DNA of 6,686 bases from Spirosoma fluviale (GCA_945906915.1 CAMDSI010000119.1:1-6686), one strand, 5' to 3'; shown: positions 1-6,686, counted from the first letter of the stretch. The notes: a model not told the origin generated them from the letters alone. Numbers and translations are program-made.

Positions 1-69
1 CGGACGGGACTCGAACCCGCGACCCCATGCGTGACAGGCATGTATTCTAACCAACTGAACTACCGGACC
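1..69 (-). tRNA. tRNA-Asp, anticodon GUC, 3' end cut by the window edge
   Basis: Read on the minus strand, the sequence folds as a tRNA starting at 69. The 5' acceptor strand is GGTCCGG, followed by U8/A9. The D stem is GTTC/GAAT with a GG-containing loop. The anticodon stem is CATGC/GCATG (38-42 and 26-30) around loop CTGTCAC (31-37). The T arm is GCGGG-TTCGAGT-CCCGT. The anticodon is GTC (33-35), which reads aspartate codons GAC/GAU. Only the first three bases (CCG) of the 3' acceptor strand are inside the window, and they pair correctly with the visible 5' strand. The last four acceptor bases, the discriminator and any encoded CCA lie beyond position 1. It is divergent from the neighbouring protein genes. 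Confidence 0.96.
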
Positions 70-87
70 GTCTTGTAATTGGTGGCA

Positions 88-117
88 CAAAATTAGGGAT
101 TTTCTGCTTTGAAACAA
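88..117 (-). promoter_or_regulatory. Bacteroidota-type promoter for the tRNA-Asp gene
   Basis: On the minus strand, TAATTTTG (95 down to 88) is a perfect match to the Bacteroidota -7 consensus TAnnTTTG. It is preceded, after exactly 19 bases, by TTG (117 down to 115), which fits the -33 element of this phylum's primary sigma factor. Transcription would start in the low 80s and give a leader of about a dozen bases before the tRNA 5' end at 69. The match and spacing are seen directly; the function is inferred. Confidence 0.7.
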
Positions 118-125
118 TACCTTTG
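118..125 (+). promoter_or_regulatory. candidate -7 element upstream of the DinB-like gene
   Basis: TACCTTTG matches the Bacteroidota -7 consensus TAnnTTTG on the plus strand, 20 bases before the ATG at 145. This would give a short 5' leader and supports 145 rather than the earlier TTG at 109 as the start codon. No good -33 TTG/TTTG is seen about 19 bases upstream (around 96-98 is GGG), so the call is weaker than that for the tRNA promoter. It directly abuts the -33 element of that promoter on the opposite strand. Confidence 0.4.
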
Positions 126-144
126 GGTAAAAATATTAGAAATT

Positions 145-663
145 ATGCAATTACCAGCTAGCTATGAATTCCCGAATGCGCCCTATTTCGCTGAATATCT
201 GAACTTTGAAGCAGGCGAAAATTTGTTCGAGGTGTTGAAAAATCAGTCTGAGGAAATGATCGCCCTTTATGCAAATCTACAGAAAGGTCAAGCTGAATTC
301 GCCTATGCAGAAGGTAAATGGAGTCTAAAAGGTTTGCTGGGTCATATCGTAGATTCGGAACGGATCTTTTCCTACCGGGTTTTGGCGATTTCTAGAGGGG
401 AAAAAAACGCTTTGCCAGGGTTTGATGAAAATGAATACCAGGCCGCTTCGGAATATGAAACACAAGACGCAGCAGCTATTTTAGCTCAATACAAGGCGAC
501 ACGAGAAGCGACGACTTTGCTTTTACATTCCTTTTCAACCAAACAATGGAATCAAATGGGGCAGGCAAATGGGAAGTCGATTTCTGCGCGGGCATTGGCT
601 TGGATGATTGCTGGACATGAAAAACATCACCTTAGGATAATTAACGAGCGTTATTTGGCCTAA
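145..663 (+). CDS. DinB-like (DinB_2/YfiT-type) putative metal-binding protein
   Basis: A 172-residue protein of the DinB superfamily, small cytoplasmic four-helix bundles that usually bind a divalent metal through three histidines. Several relatives are thiol-dependent transferases (bacillithiol or mycothiol enzymes), but the substrate here is unknown. Visible features are the conserved block KWSLKGLLGHIVDSERIFSY (about residues 58-77) with H67, the family-like PGFDENEY stretch (91-98), and a C-terminal GHEKHH with H158 and H162 in HxxxH spacing, completing the metal triad. The frame is open back to a TTG at 109. I chose the ATG at 145 because it gives the usual family length and because a TAnnTTTG box at 118-125 would leave the TTG version untranscribed at its 5' end. 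No signal peptide or membrane segment is seen. It is first of three closely spaced genes, 17 bases before dapF. The family call is firm; the biochemical role is not known. Confidence 0.88.
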   Translation: MQLPASYEFPNAPYFAEYLNFEAGENLFEVLKNQSEEMIALYANLQKGQAEFAYAEGKWSLKGLLGHIVDSERIFSYRVLAISRGEKNALPGFDENEYQAASEYETQDAAAILAQYKATREATTLLLHSFSTKQWNQMGQANGKSISARALAWMIAGHEKHHLRIINERYLA

Positions 664-680
664 AATCCTTAAATTGCATC

Positions 681-1454
681 ATGCAATTCTATAAATACCA
701 AGGTACTGGAAATGATTTTATCGTGGTCGATGACCGCGCAAAGACCTTTGACCTAAATCAGGAGGCTATAGCTTTGCTTTGCCACCGCCGTTTTGGGATA
801 GGTGCTGATGGATTGATGCTATTGCAAGAGGCAGAAGGTTATGATTTTCGGATGGTCTATTTTAATTCCGATGGAACGCCGGGGACGATGTGTGGAAATG
901 GGGGGCGTTGTTTAGTTCGCTTTGCATCTGACCTAGGTCTTGTGAGCGATAAAGCTCATTTCATCGCGGTGGATGGCCCGCATTTGGCCTATATTAATCC
1001 AGAAACGATTTCCTTACAAATGATGGATGTTCCTGGTATCGAGCAGCATAACGACGATTATTTTACGAATACGGGTTCGCCACATTTCGTGCGATTTACG
1101 AAGCAGGTACAGTTTTACGATGTCAAAAATATAGGTGCATCCATTCGTTATTCTGAAGCATATCAGCCCATTAACGGTACGAATGCAAATTTTGTAGAAA
1201 AATTAGATGACCAAACACTCTTCGTTCGTACCTATGAGCGCGGCGTAGAAGATGAAACCTATTCGTGTGGTACAGGTGTAACGGCGGCAGCTTTAGTAGC
1301 TAAAACCTTCCAAAACGTACAAACACCCGTAAAAATCAAAACACTTGGAGGTGAATTAGCCGTGAATTTCGACGGCGATGCCATCACCGGTTTTACTAAT
1401 ATTTTCTTAATAGGTCCAGCGAAACAAGTTTTCACAGGCACCATATCCGTGTAA
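681..1454 (+). CDS. dapF: diaminopimelate epimerase
   Basis: This enzyme converts LL-2,6-diaminopimelate to meso-diaminopimelate in the cytoplasm, the penultimate step of lysine synthesis and the source of the peptidoglycan cross-linking residue. It works without a cofactor, using two cysteines as acid and base. Both are present: C71 in MCGNGGRC (codon 891-893) and C196 in YSCGTGVTAA (codon 1266-1268). The N-terminal KYQGTGNDFIVVD (5-17), with substrate-contacting N11, and the GTNANFV motif (166-172) also fit. The length of 257 residues is normal for the compact Bacteroidota form, covering both pseudo-symmetric halves. The ATG at 681 places the N-terminal motif as expected; no Shine-Dalgarno is seen, as is usual in this phylum. 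It follows the DinB-like gene by 17 bases and precedes the mutase by one base, so co-transcription and translational coupling are likely. Confidence 0.97.
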   Translation: MQFYKYQGTGNDFIVVDDRAKTFDLNQEAIALLCHRRFGIGADGLMLLQEAEGYDFRMVYFNSDGTPGTMCGNGGRCLVRFASDLGLVSDKAHFIAVDGPHLAYINPETISLQMMDVPGIEQHNDDYFTNTGSPHFVRFTKQVQFYDVKNIGASIRYSEAYQPINGTNANFVEKLDDQTLFVRTYERGVEDETYSCGTGVTAAALVAKTFQNVQTPVKIKTLGGELAVNFDGDAITGFTNIFLIGPAKQVFTGTISV

Positions 1455-1455
1455 T

Positions 1456-3192
1456 ATGACACTAGATTCAACCACTCAACAGAACATTGACCAATGGCTT
1501 TCGGGCCCCTACGACTCAGCCACTAAAGCGACGATTGAGGATTTAATCGCCAAAGGAGATCAAACGACTTTGACGGATTCATTCTACAAATCGCTTGAAT
1601 TTGGCACAGGTGGTATGCGTGGTGAGATGGGAGTAGGTTCGAATCGCATGAATAAATACACGGTAGGCGCTGCGACGCAGGGCTTTGCGAACTATTTAAA
1701 CGCGTCATTACCAGGCCAAAAAATCAAAGTAGCCATCGCACACGATTCTCGCAATAATTCACCTGAATTCACGCGCATTGCGGCGGATATTTTCACGGCT
1801 AATGGCATCGAAGTCTACTTATTCCCGGCTTTGCGCCCTACGCCACAGCTTTCCTTCACGGTTCGCCATTTAGGCTGCCAAGCAGGTATCGTGATCACCG
1901 CATCACATAACCCGAAGGAATACAACGGCTACAAGGCCTATTGGTCAGACGGATCTCAAGTAGTGGCGCCTCACGATAAGAATATCGTGAATGAGGTGAA
2001 CGCTATTTCTAGTATTTCTGAGATTAAATTTACGGGGAATGATGCCTTATTGCACCTATTAGATGATTCTATTGACGAGGCGTACTTACAAACAATTTTA
2101 GTCAACTGCCGCCAGCCGGAGGTGATTAAACGCCAAAAAGACCTAAAAATCGTCTTCTCCCCTATTCACGGAACGGGAATTACCTTAGTGCCGCCGGCTT
2201 TGAAATTACTAGGTTTTGAGGCGGTTACGATCGTTGAAGAGCAAGCCATTCCTAACGGTAATTTCCCTACGGTTATCTACCCGAATCCGGAGGAGAAGGA
2301 AGCCTTGACTTTGGCATTAAATAAGGCTAAAGAAATCGATGCCGACCTAGTCATCGCCACCGACCCCGATGCAGACCGCGTAGGTGCTGCTGTCAAAAGC
2401 CCAGACGGCGAATGGGCCCTCTTAAACGGCAACCAAATGGCCAGCCTAATCCTGTATTACTTATTAAAAGTATCGGATTTAAAAGGCAACGAGTTCGCCG
2501 CGAAGACCATCGTAACGACTGATTTAATCGACAAAATGTGCGCCTCGAAAGGCGTGCCTTGCTATAATACCTTAACGGGTTTCAAATACATCGCACAAGT
2601 TATCCGCGAATTAGAAGGAAAAGAAAAGTTTCTGGGCGGCGGAGAAGAGTCCTATGGCTATTTAATCGGCGATGCGGTACGTGATAAAGACGCGGTGGCC
2701 TCTTGTGCCATGATCGCAGAATTAACGGCTTACGCGAAAGATCAGGGCAAATCGCTCTTCGACTTCTTAGCCGAGATGTACGTAGAAAACAATTTCTACT
2801 ACGAGGGTCTTATTTCATTAACCAAAAAAGGAAAAGCCGGCGCCGAGGAGATCAAACAAATGATGATCAACTTGCGCTCGAACGTCCCAGCCATGGTGGC
2901 AGGTTCTAAGCCTGTTCGCGTTTTAGACTACGAGGGCTTAGTTTCTACGGACTTATTAACGGGCGAAACAACGCCTATCAAAGTAGGTTTAGGCATCGAA
3001 GCGTCTAACGTAATTCAATTAATTCTAGCCGACGGATCAAAAGTATCCGCTCGTCCATCTGGAACAGAACCTAAAATCAAATTCTACGTATCTGTGAATG
3101 CTCCTTTAGCTTCTGCGGCTGACTTCTTTACTGTTTATGCGGAATTGCAAGAGAAGGTGGGGGTGATTCAAGGGGATTTAGGTCTTGTTTAG
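1456..3192 (+). CDS. phospho-sugar mutase (phosphoglucomutase/phosphomannomutase, PGM2-like)
   Basis: An alpha-D-phosphohexomutase, interconverting hexose 1-phosphate and 6-phosphate through a phosphoserine and bound Mg2+. All four active-site loops of the superfamily are present: the catalytic serine loop TASHNP with S150 (codon 1903-1905), the metal loop TDPDADR with D303, D305 and D307, the sugar-binding loop GGGEESYGY (394-402), and the phosphate-binding loop RPSGTEPK (533-540). The N-terminal EFGTGGMRGEMGVGSNRMNKY (48-68, quoted in part) and the length of 578 residues fit the longer PGM2/PgcA-like branch rather than the roughly 450-residue GlmM or ManB types. Whether it prefers glucose, mannose or ribose phosphates cannot be read from sequence. 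The start is one base after the dapF stop, suggesting coupled translation. It is last in the cluster and is followed by a long inverted repeat. Confidence 0.95.
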   Translation: MTLDSTTQQNIDQWLSGPYDSATKATIEDLIAKGDQTTLTDSFYKSLEFGTGGMRGEMGVGSNRMNKYTVGAATQGFANYLNASLPGQKIKVAIAHDSRNNSPEFTRIAADIFTANGIEVYLFPALRPTPQLSFTVRHLGCQAGIVITASHNPKEYNGYKAYWSDGSQVVAPHDKNIVNEVNAISSISEIKFTGNDALLHLLDDSIDEAYLQTILVNCRQPEVIKRQKDLKIVFSPIHGTGITLVPPALKLLGFEAVTIVEEQAIPNGNFPTVIYPNPEEKEALTLALNKAKEIDADLVIATDPDADRVGAAVKSPDGEWALLNGNQMASLILYYLLKVSDLKGNEFAAKTIVTTDLIDKMCASKGVPCYNTLTGFKYIAQVIRELEGKEKFLGGGEESYGYLIGDAVRDKDAVASCAMIAELTAYAKDQGKSLFDFLAEMYVENNFYYEGLISLTKKGKAGAEEIKQMMINLRSNVPAMVAGSKPVRVLDYEGLVSTDLLTGETTPIKVGLGIEASNVIQLILADGSKVSARPSGTEPKIKFYVSVNAPLASAADFFTVYAELQEKVGVIQGDLGLV

Positions 3193-3264
3193 ATAAGAGA
3201 TTATAGAGTAGAGATGAGAGATGGAGATTTTAATCTATACTCTCTACTCTATAATCTCTAATCT
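3191..3264. repeat. imperfect intergenic palindrome with 19-base perfect arms
   Basis: AGAGATTATAGAGTAGAGA at 3196-3214 is the exact reverse complement of 3241-3259. Beyond one mismatch (3195/3260), pairing resumes for four more bases (3191-3194 with 3261-3264), overlapping the mutase stop codon. The 26-base centre contains a tandem AGAGATG duplication (3210-3216 and 3217-3223, the first copy straddling the left arm) and an internal AGAT...ATCT pairing. The left half has no C from 3191 to 3234 and the right half no G from 3227 to 3268. RNA from either strand could form a long hairpin after the mutase gene. There is no T-run after it on the plus strand, so a classical intrinsic terminator is not supported; it could instead be a transcript-stabilising or dispersed palindromic repeat. 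Confidence 0.85.
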
Positions 3265-3321
3265 CCCCGGGATACAACCTATCAAAATTATCCATAAATT
3301 CAGCCAACAAAACCGATAACT

Positions 3322-4137
3322 ATGTTGACTGAATCTCAAATCCTTGCGTATAAGCAGGATGGATTTATCCACGTTTCCCACTTTTTTTCACCTGAAGAAA
3401 TTGACTTATTGTTTCAGGTGGCTACGGATGAATCCGTGGTTAATCATGCCTTTGATCTGAACGATCAAAACGGTAAAAAAACAAAATTGACCCTTTGGTT
3501 TACGGCTGGAGATGATTCTTTCGGACTTATGTCGCGCTGTAAGCGCATGGTTACTTCGGTGCAAAGCCTTTTAGGGGAAGGGGATGTTTGTCATTTTCAT
3601 TCCAAAGTCATGCAAAAAGAACCGCGCGTAGGCGGTGCCTGGGAATGGCATCAAGATTATGGCTATTGGTATAAAAATGGGTTTCTGTTTCCTGAGTCGA
3701 TGGTTTCGGTGATGATTGCATTGACCGATGCGACGATTCAAAATGGCTGCCTTCAAGTACTGAAAGGTACACATCACATGCAGCGAATCGAACACCATTT
3801 TGCGGGAGAGCAGCAAGGAGCCGACATGACTTTTGTGGAAGAGGCGGAGAAGGTTTCGGAACTGGTCTATTGCGAATTAAAGGCGGGGGATGTACTGTTT
3901 TTTCATCCTAATTTGCTGCACCGATCGGAAGCGAATTTGTCCGATAATGCGCGTTGGTCGGTTATTTCAGCCTATAATTTAGCTTCAAATAAACCGTTTT
4001 TGGAGAAAAACTTATCTTGTATTACGCCTATCAGCATGGTGCCGGATGAGGCAATTTTAGCAAGTGGAAAAAAAGCAGTTCTCGGAGCTGACTTCCTCGC
4101 TAAAGAAGAAGAAATCACCTTAAAAATCAACAAATAA
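3322..4137 (+). CDS. phytanoyl-CoA dioxygenase (PhyH) family Fe(II)/2-oxoglutarate oxygenase
   Basis: A 271-residue member of the PhyH family, cytoplasmic non-heme iron enzymes that use O2 and 2-oxoglutarate to hydroxylate a small molecule. The iron-binding facial triad is readable: H110 and D112 in WEWHQDYGYWY (108-116), and the distal H200 in HPNLLHRSEAN (195-205). R211, eleven residues later, is placed like the 2-oxoglutarate-binding arginine of human PhyH. The N-terminal QILAYKQDGFIHVSHFFSPEE (6-26, quoted in part) is the usual family opening, and NGCLQVLKGTHH (141-152) is the core strand before the lid region. The ATG at 3322 is the only sensible start. The stop overlaps the next gene's ATG by one base (TAATG), so it is probably translated together with the Gfo/Idh/MocA oxidoreductase. 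The ectoine-hydroxylase signature is not evident and no ectoine genes are nearby. Fold and cofactors are confident; the substrate is unknown. Confidence 0.9.
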   Translation: MLTESQILAYKQDGFIHVSHFFSPEEIDLLFQVATDESVVNHAFDLNDQNGKKTKLTLWFTAGDDSFGLMSRCKRMVTSVQSLLGEGDVCHFHSKVMQKEPRVGGAWEWHQDYGYWYKNGFLFPESMVSVMIALTDATIQNGCLQVLKGTHHMQRIEHHFAGEQQGADMTFVEEAEKVSELVYCELKAGDVLFFHPNLLHRSEANLSDNARWSVISAYNLASNKPFLEKNLSCITPISMVPDEAILASGKKAVLGADFLAKEEEITLKINK

Positions 4138-5324
4138 TGGCTAAAATATGTATTCTGGGTGGAGGTTTCATTGGTCGATTTTACGCTGAATCCCTGTGTG
4201 GTAGACGTAGCAAAGATAGCGTCACCGTCGTTTATTCAAGAAAGGAATCCACAGCCTCTCGGTTTGCAAAGGATTATTCAGTACCCCATTATTGCACAGA
4301 GATGGAAGATGCCATTGCGCATGCAGAATCTGAATTTGTAGTTATTGCCCTACCTAATTATTTGCACGAAGAAGCGGTCATGCTTTGCGTGAAACATAAA
4401 AAGGCTGTACTGTGTACGAAACCGCTAGGAAGAACGGCGGCGGAAGCACTTCGAATGACGTTGGCTTGTGAGGAAGCAGGGATTTTTGCGGGCTATTTAG
4501 AAGACTTGTGTTATACACCTAAATTTCTGAAGTCGGTTAAAAGTGTGGAAGATGGAGCCATTGGGCGTATTCTTTGGGCTAAATCCCGAGAGACTCATCC
4601 TGGCCCACATGCTGATTGGTTTTGGGATATGGAGAAAGCTGGGGGTGGTGCCGTGATCGATTTAGGATGCCATTGCATTGAGATTGCGCGTAATTTTATA
4701 GGCAAAGATGTGCTTCCCGTGGAGGTCATGTGCTGGGCTGATACCCAGGTAAAACCCATTGACGCAGAGGATCACGCCATTGGATTAGTGAAATATGAGA
4801 ATGGGGCTATCGGTCAGTTTGAAGTTTCCTGGACGTTTAGAGGCGGAATGGACTTACGGGATGAAGTGATGGGAACGGAAGGGACAATTTGGGTTAATTC
4901 ATTTTTGCGTACTGGTTTTGAGATGTTCACGAGTGGAAATACGGATAATTATGTAGCCGAAAAAGCAGAAACGAACGTAGGTTGGCAATTTCCAGTGGGC
5001 GATGAAGCACACGAGTTAGGCTACCCAACGATGTTCAACGACATGTTTGACGCTTATGAAAAAGGCCACCAACCACGCGAAACGTTTTATGATGGTTACG
5101 TCGTCAATGCGATTATAGATGCAGCGTATAAATCTGCCAAAACGAAGCTTTGGGAACCCGTCCAACTACCGGAATGGCGTGGAAAAAGGGGACTAACGAA
5201 ACCGTCTGTCTATCAAGAATACGATGAAAGGCATTGGCTCATCAAGGAAGAAATTCTTCCGAATGGCGATAAAAAAATTATCGTGAAAGATAAATCAACT
5301 GGTGTTATTTCAGAAATAGCGTAA
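4137..5324 (+). CDS. Gfo/Idh/MocA family NAD(P)-dependent oxidoreductase
   Basis: A 395-residue dehydrogenase of the family that includes glucose-fructose oxidoreductase and inositol 2-dehydrogenase. These enzymes oxidise or reduce hydroxyl groups on sugars, polyols and related compounds. The N-terminal Rossmann domain starts with KICILGGGFIG (3-13), the dinucleotide-binding loop. The conserved lysine is K95 in CTKPLGR; most relatives have EKP, so the Glu position is Thr here. The C-terminal alpha/beta domain carries GGGAVIDLGCHCIE (169-182), with D175 and the likely catalytic H179. No Tat or other signal peptide is present, unlike many secreted Bacteroidota members, so it should act in the cytoplasm. 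Residues after about 345 form a charged tail. Its ATG overlaps the stop of the oxygenase gene, and its stop abuts the stop of convergent prfC. Substrate and direction of reaction are unknown; a linked pathway with the oxygenase is inferred. Confidence 0.92.
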   Translation: MAKICILGGGFIGRFYAESLCGRRSKDSVTVVYSRKESTASRFAKDYSVPHYCTEMEDAIAHAESEFVVIALPNYLHEEAVMLCVKHKKAVLCTKPLGRTAAEALRMTLACEEAGIFAGYLEDLCYTPKFLKSVKSVEDGAIGRILWAKSRETHPGPHADWFWDMEKAGGGAVIDLGCHCIEIARNFIGKDVLPVEVMCWADTQVKPIDAEDHAIGLVKYENGAIGQFEVSWTFRGGMDLRDEVMGTEGTIWVNSFLRTGFEMFTSGNTDNYVAEKAETNVGWQFPVGDEAHELGYPTMFNDMFDAYEKGHQPRETFYDGYVVNAIIDAAYKSAKTKLWEPVQLPEWRGKRGLTKPSVYQEYDERHWLIKEEILPNGDKKIIVKDKSTGVISEIA

Positions 5325-6686
5325 CTAGGCTAATTTGAACTCACTGGTGAAGTGGAATACTATCTCTGGATTATTTGTTTGATTCATGCGAAGGATCCAG
5401 TCAGATTCTGCTAAGAACACGTAGTTGCCGTCTTTGTCTTGGGCGATGTTTTGGCCTTTTAAGCGGACAAATTCTTGCAATTTCTTCGGGTCTTCGGACG
5501 TAATCCAGCAGGCTTTCGTTACTGACATGCCTTCAAAGCGACATTTAGCACCATATTCATGCTCTAGGCGGTATTGAATTACTTCGTATTGAAGTTCCCC
5601 TACCGTACCCACGATCTTGCGATTCCCGAGTTGTGGTTGCAAGAAAAGTTGAGCCACTCCTTCGTCGGTTAATTGATCGATTCCCTTTTCTAGCTGTTTG
5701 GCCTTCATCGGATCCAGGTTCATTAACTCCTTGAATATTTCTGGGGAGAAGGATGGAATACCCTGGTAGTTCAATACTTCGCCTTCGGTAAGCGTGTCGC
5801 CGATTTTGAAGTTACCTGTATCATATAATCCGACTACGTCGCCTGGGAAACCTTCATCGATGACCTCTTTATCTTGAGCCATGAAATTATAGGGATTCGC
5901 GAAACGTACGTTTTTCTTTAATCGGATGTGTTGGTAAAAAGTATTACGTTTGAAAGTACCGGAACAGATGCGAAGAAAAGCGATTCTATCGCGGTGTTTC
6001 GGGTCTAAGTTCGCATGGATTTTAAAGATGAATCCAGTGAATTTTTTTTCTTCTGGTTCCACGATACGAATATCGGTGCCACGTGCGCGAGTAGAAGGTG
6101 CGATGCGAGTGAAGGTGTCTAATAATTCTTGTACACCAAAGTTGTTCACCGCCGAACCAAAAAATACGGGAGCAATATCCCCCGATAAGTAATCATTGCG
6201 ATCGAATGCTTCGTACACGCCGTCGATTAATTCGACGTCTTCGCGCAATTGATGTGCGTCACGATCTCCCACGCGCGTATCTAAGTCGGGGGAATCGATG
6301 TCTACAGCGACTACTTCTTTTTCGATTCTGGTCTTATTCGCAGAAAATAAATTCAGCGATTTTTCCATCAAATTATATACCCCTTTGAAGTTTTGGCCCA
6401 TATTAATCGGCCAGGTCAAAGGTCGCACCGAGATGCCTAGTTTTTGTTCTAATTCGTCCAAAAGATCGAAAGGATTTTGGCCTTCACGATCCATCTTATT
6501 GATAAAGATGATAACGGGAGTCTTGCGCATGCGGCAAACCTCCATTAAACGCTCCGTTTGTTCCTCCACACCCTTCACGCAGTCGATCACCAAAATCACG
6601 GAATCTACGGCCGTTAACGTACGATACGTATCCTCTGCAAAGTCCTTGTGACCTGGCGTATCCAGGATATTGATTTTTAATTTATT
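5325..6686 (-). CDS. prfC: peptide chain release factor 3, N-terminus cut by the window edge
   Basis: RF3 is a translational GTPase that drives RF1 and RF2 off the ribosome after peptide release. The frame runs open from the stop at 5325-5327 to the right edge, giving 453 visible residues. About 75 N-terminal residues, including the P-loop, are missing compared with the usual length near 530. The GTG at 6599 is an internal valine, not a start: upstream in frame the protein reads through DTPGHKDFAEDTYR, whose DTPGH is the G3 motif (6648-6662). The G4 motif NKMD is at visible residues 63-66 and the G5-like GSAVNNFGV at 177-185. The stretch KFTGFIFKIHANLDPKHRDR opens domain II and is highly typical of RF3 rather than EF-G. 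The C-terminal domain (TKACWITSEDPKKLQEF and onwards) is complete. It is convergent to the oxidoreductase gene, with zero bases between the stop codons. Confidence 0.96.
   Translation of the reverse strand, partial: NKLKINILDTPGHKDFAEDTYRTLTAVDSVILVIDCVKGVEEQTERLMEVCRMRKTPVIIFINKMDREGQNPFDLLDELEQKLGISVRPLTWPINMGQNFKGVYNLMEKSLNLFSANKTRIEKEVVAVDIDSPDLDTRVGDRDAHQLREDVELIDGVYEAFDRNDYLSGDIAPVFFGSAVNNFGVQELLDTFTRIAPSTRARGTDIRIVEPEEKKFTGFIFKIHANLDPKHRDRIAFLRICSGTFKRNTFYQHIRLKKNVRFANPYNFMAQDKEVIDEGFPGDVVGLYDTGNFKIGDTLTEGEVLNYQGIPSFSPEIFKELMNLDPMKAKQLEKGIDQLTDEGVAQLFLQPQLGNRKIVGTVGELQYEVIQYRLEHEYGAKCRFEGMSVTKACWITSEDPKKLQEFVRLKGQNIAQDKDGNYVFLAESDWILRMNQTNNPEIVFHFTSEFKLA

Noticed and set aside
109..144. 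N-terminal extension of the DinB-like protein from a TTG start
   Set aside because: The extra 12 residues are not needed for the family fold, the ATG at 145 fits usual length, and a -7-like box lies inside the extension.
1..144. Integration (att) site at the tRNA-Asp gene
   Set aside because: No integrase, no repeated tRNA 3' segment inside the window and only housekeeping genes next to the 5' side; the 3' side lies outside the window.
3193..3321. Plus-strand promoter for the oxygenase/dehydrogenase pair
   Set aside because: No TAnnTTTG with a suitably spaced TTG is seen in this gap on the plus strand, so no site can be named.
3322..4137. Ectoine hydroxylase (EctD)
   Set aside because: The oxygenase has the general PhyH iron and 2-oxoglutarate residues but not a recognisable EctD signature, and no ectoine genes are adjacent.
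5304..5320. Terminator hairpin at the end of the oxidoreductase gene
   Set aside because: Seven mostly A-T pairs with a three-base loop, one G-T wobble and no following T-run; too weak to call.
5325..6599. prfC starting at the GTG at 6599
   Set aside because: The frame stays open to the window edge and encodes the essential G3 motif DTPGH upstream, so this GTG is an internal valine.

Overview
The window looks like ordinary chromosomal DNA from a member of the Bacteroidota, possibly Cytophagales-like. This rests on the style of the proteins, the lack of clear Shine-Dalgarno sites before the genes, and two sequences matching the Bacteroidota -7 promoter consensus TAnnTTTG near the left end. 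The lineage is inferred, not proven. No mobile element, CRISPR array, phage gene or toxin/defence gene is visible.

Layout: (1) Positions 1-69 hold a tRNA-Asp(GUC) on the minus strand; its 3' acceptor end is cut by the window edge. (2) A 75-base spacer carries a good minus-strand promoter for the tRNA and a candidate plus-strand promoter for the next genes. (3) A tight plus-strand cluster (145-3192) encodes a DinB-like four-helix protein, diaminopimelate epimerase (dapF) and a PGM2-type phospho-sugar mutase, with gaps of 17 and 1 bases. (4) A 129-base gap carries a long imperfect inverted repeat with perfect 19-base arms and strong purine/pyrimidine strand bias. (5) A two-gene plus-strand unit (3322-5324) encodes a phytanoyl-CoA dioxygenase-family Fe(II)/2-oxoglutarate oxygenase and a Gfo/Idh/MocA-family NAD(P)-dependent oxidoreductase, overlapping by one base. 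(6) Convergent to it, with stop codons directly abutting, is peptide chain release factor 3 (prfC) on the minus strand, cut at its N-terminus by the right edge.

How the genes relate: dapF supplies meso-diaminopimelate for lysine and peptidoglycan, and the mutase interconverts hexose 1- and 6-phosphates for glycan precursors and storage sugar, so cluster 3 is mainly housekeeping with a cell-envelope flavour. The oxygenase/dehydrogenase pair is the only part that looks like an accessory pathway: a hydroxylation step coupled to a sugar- or polyol-type oxidoreductase, substrate unknown. tRNA-Asp and prfC belong to translation. I find no convincing novel system; the items most worth a second look are the oxygenase/dehydrogenase pair and the palindromic intergenic element.
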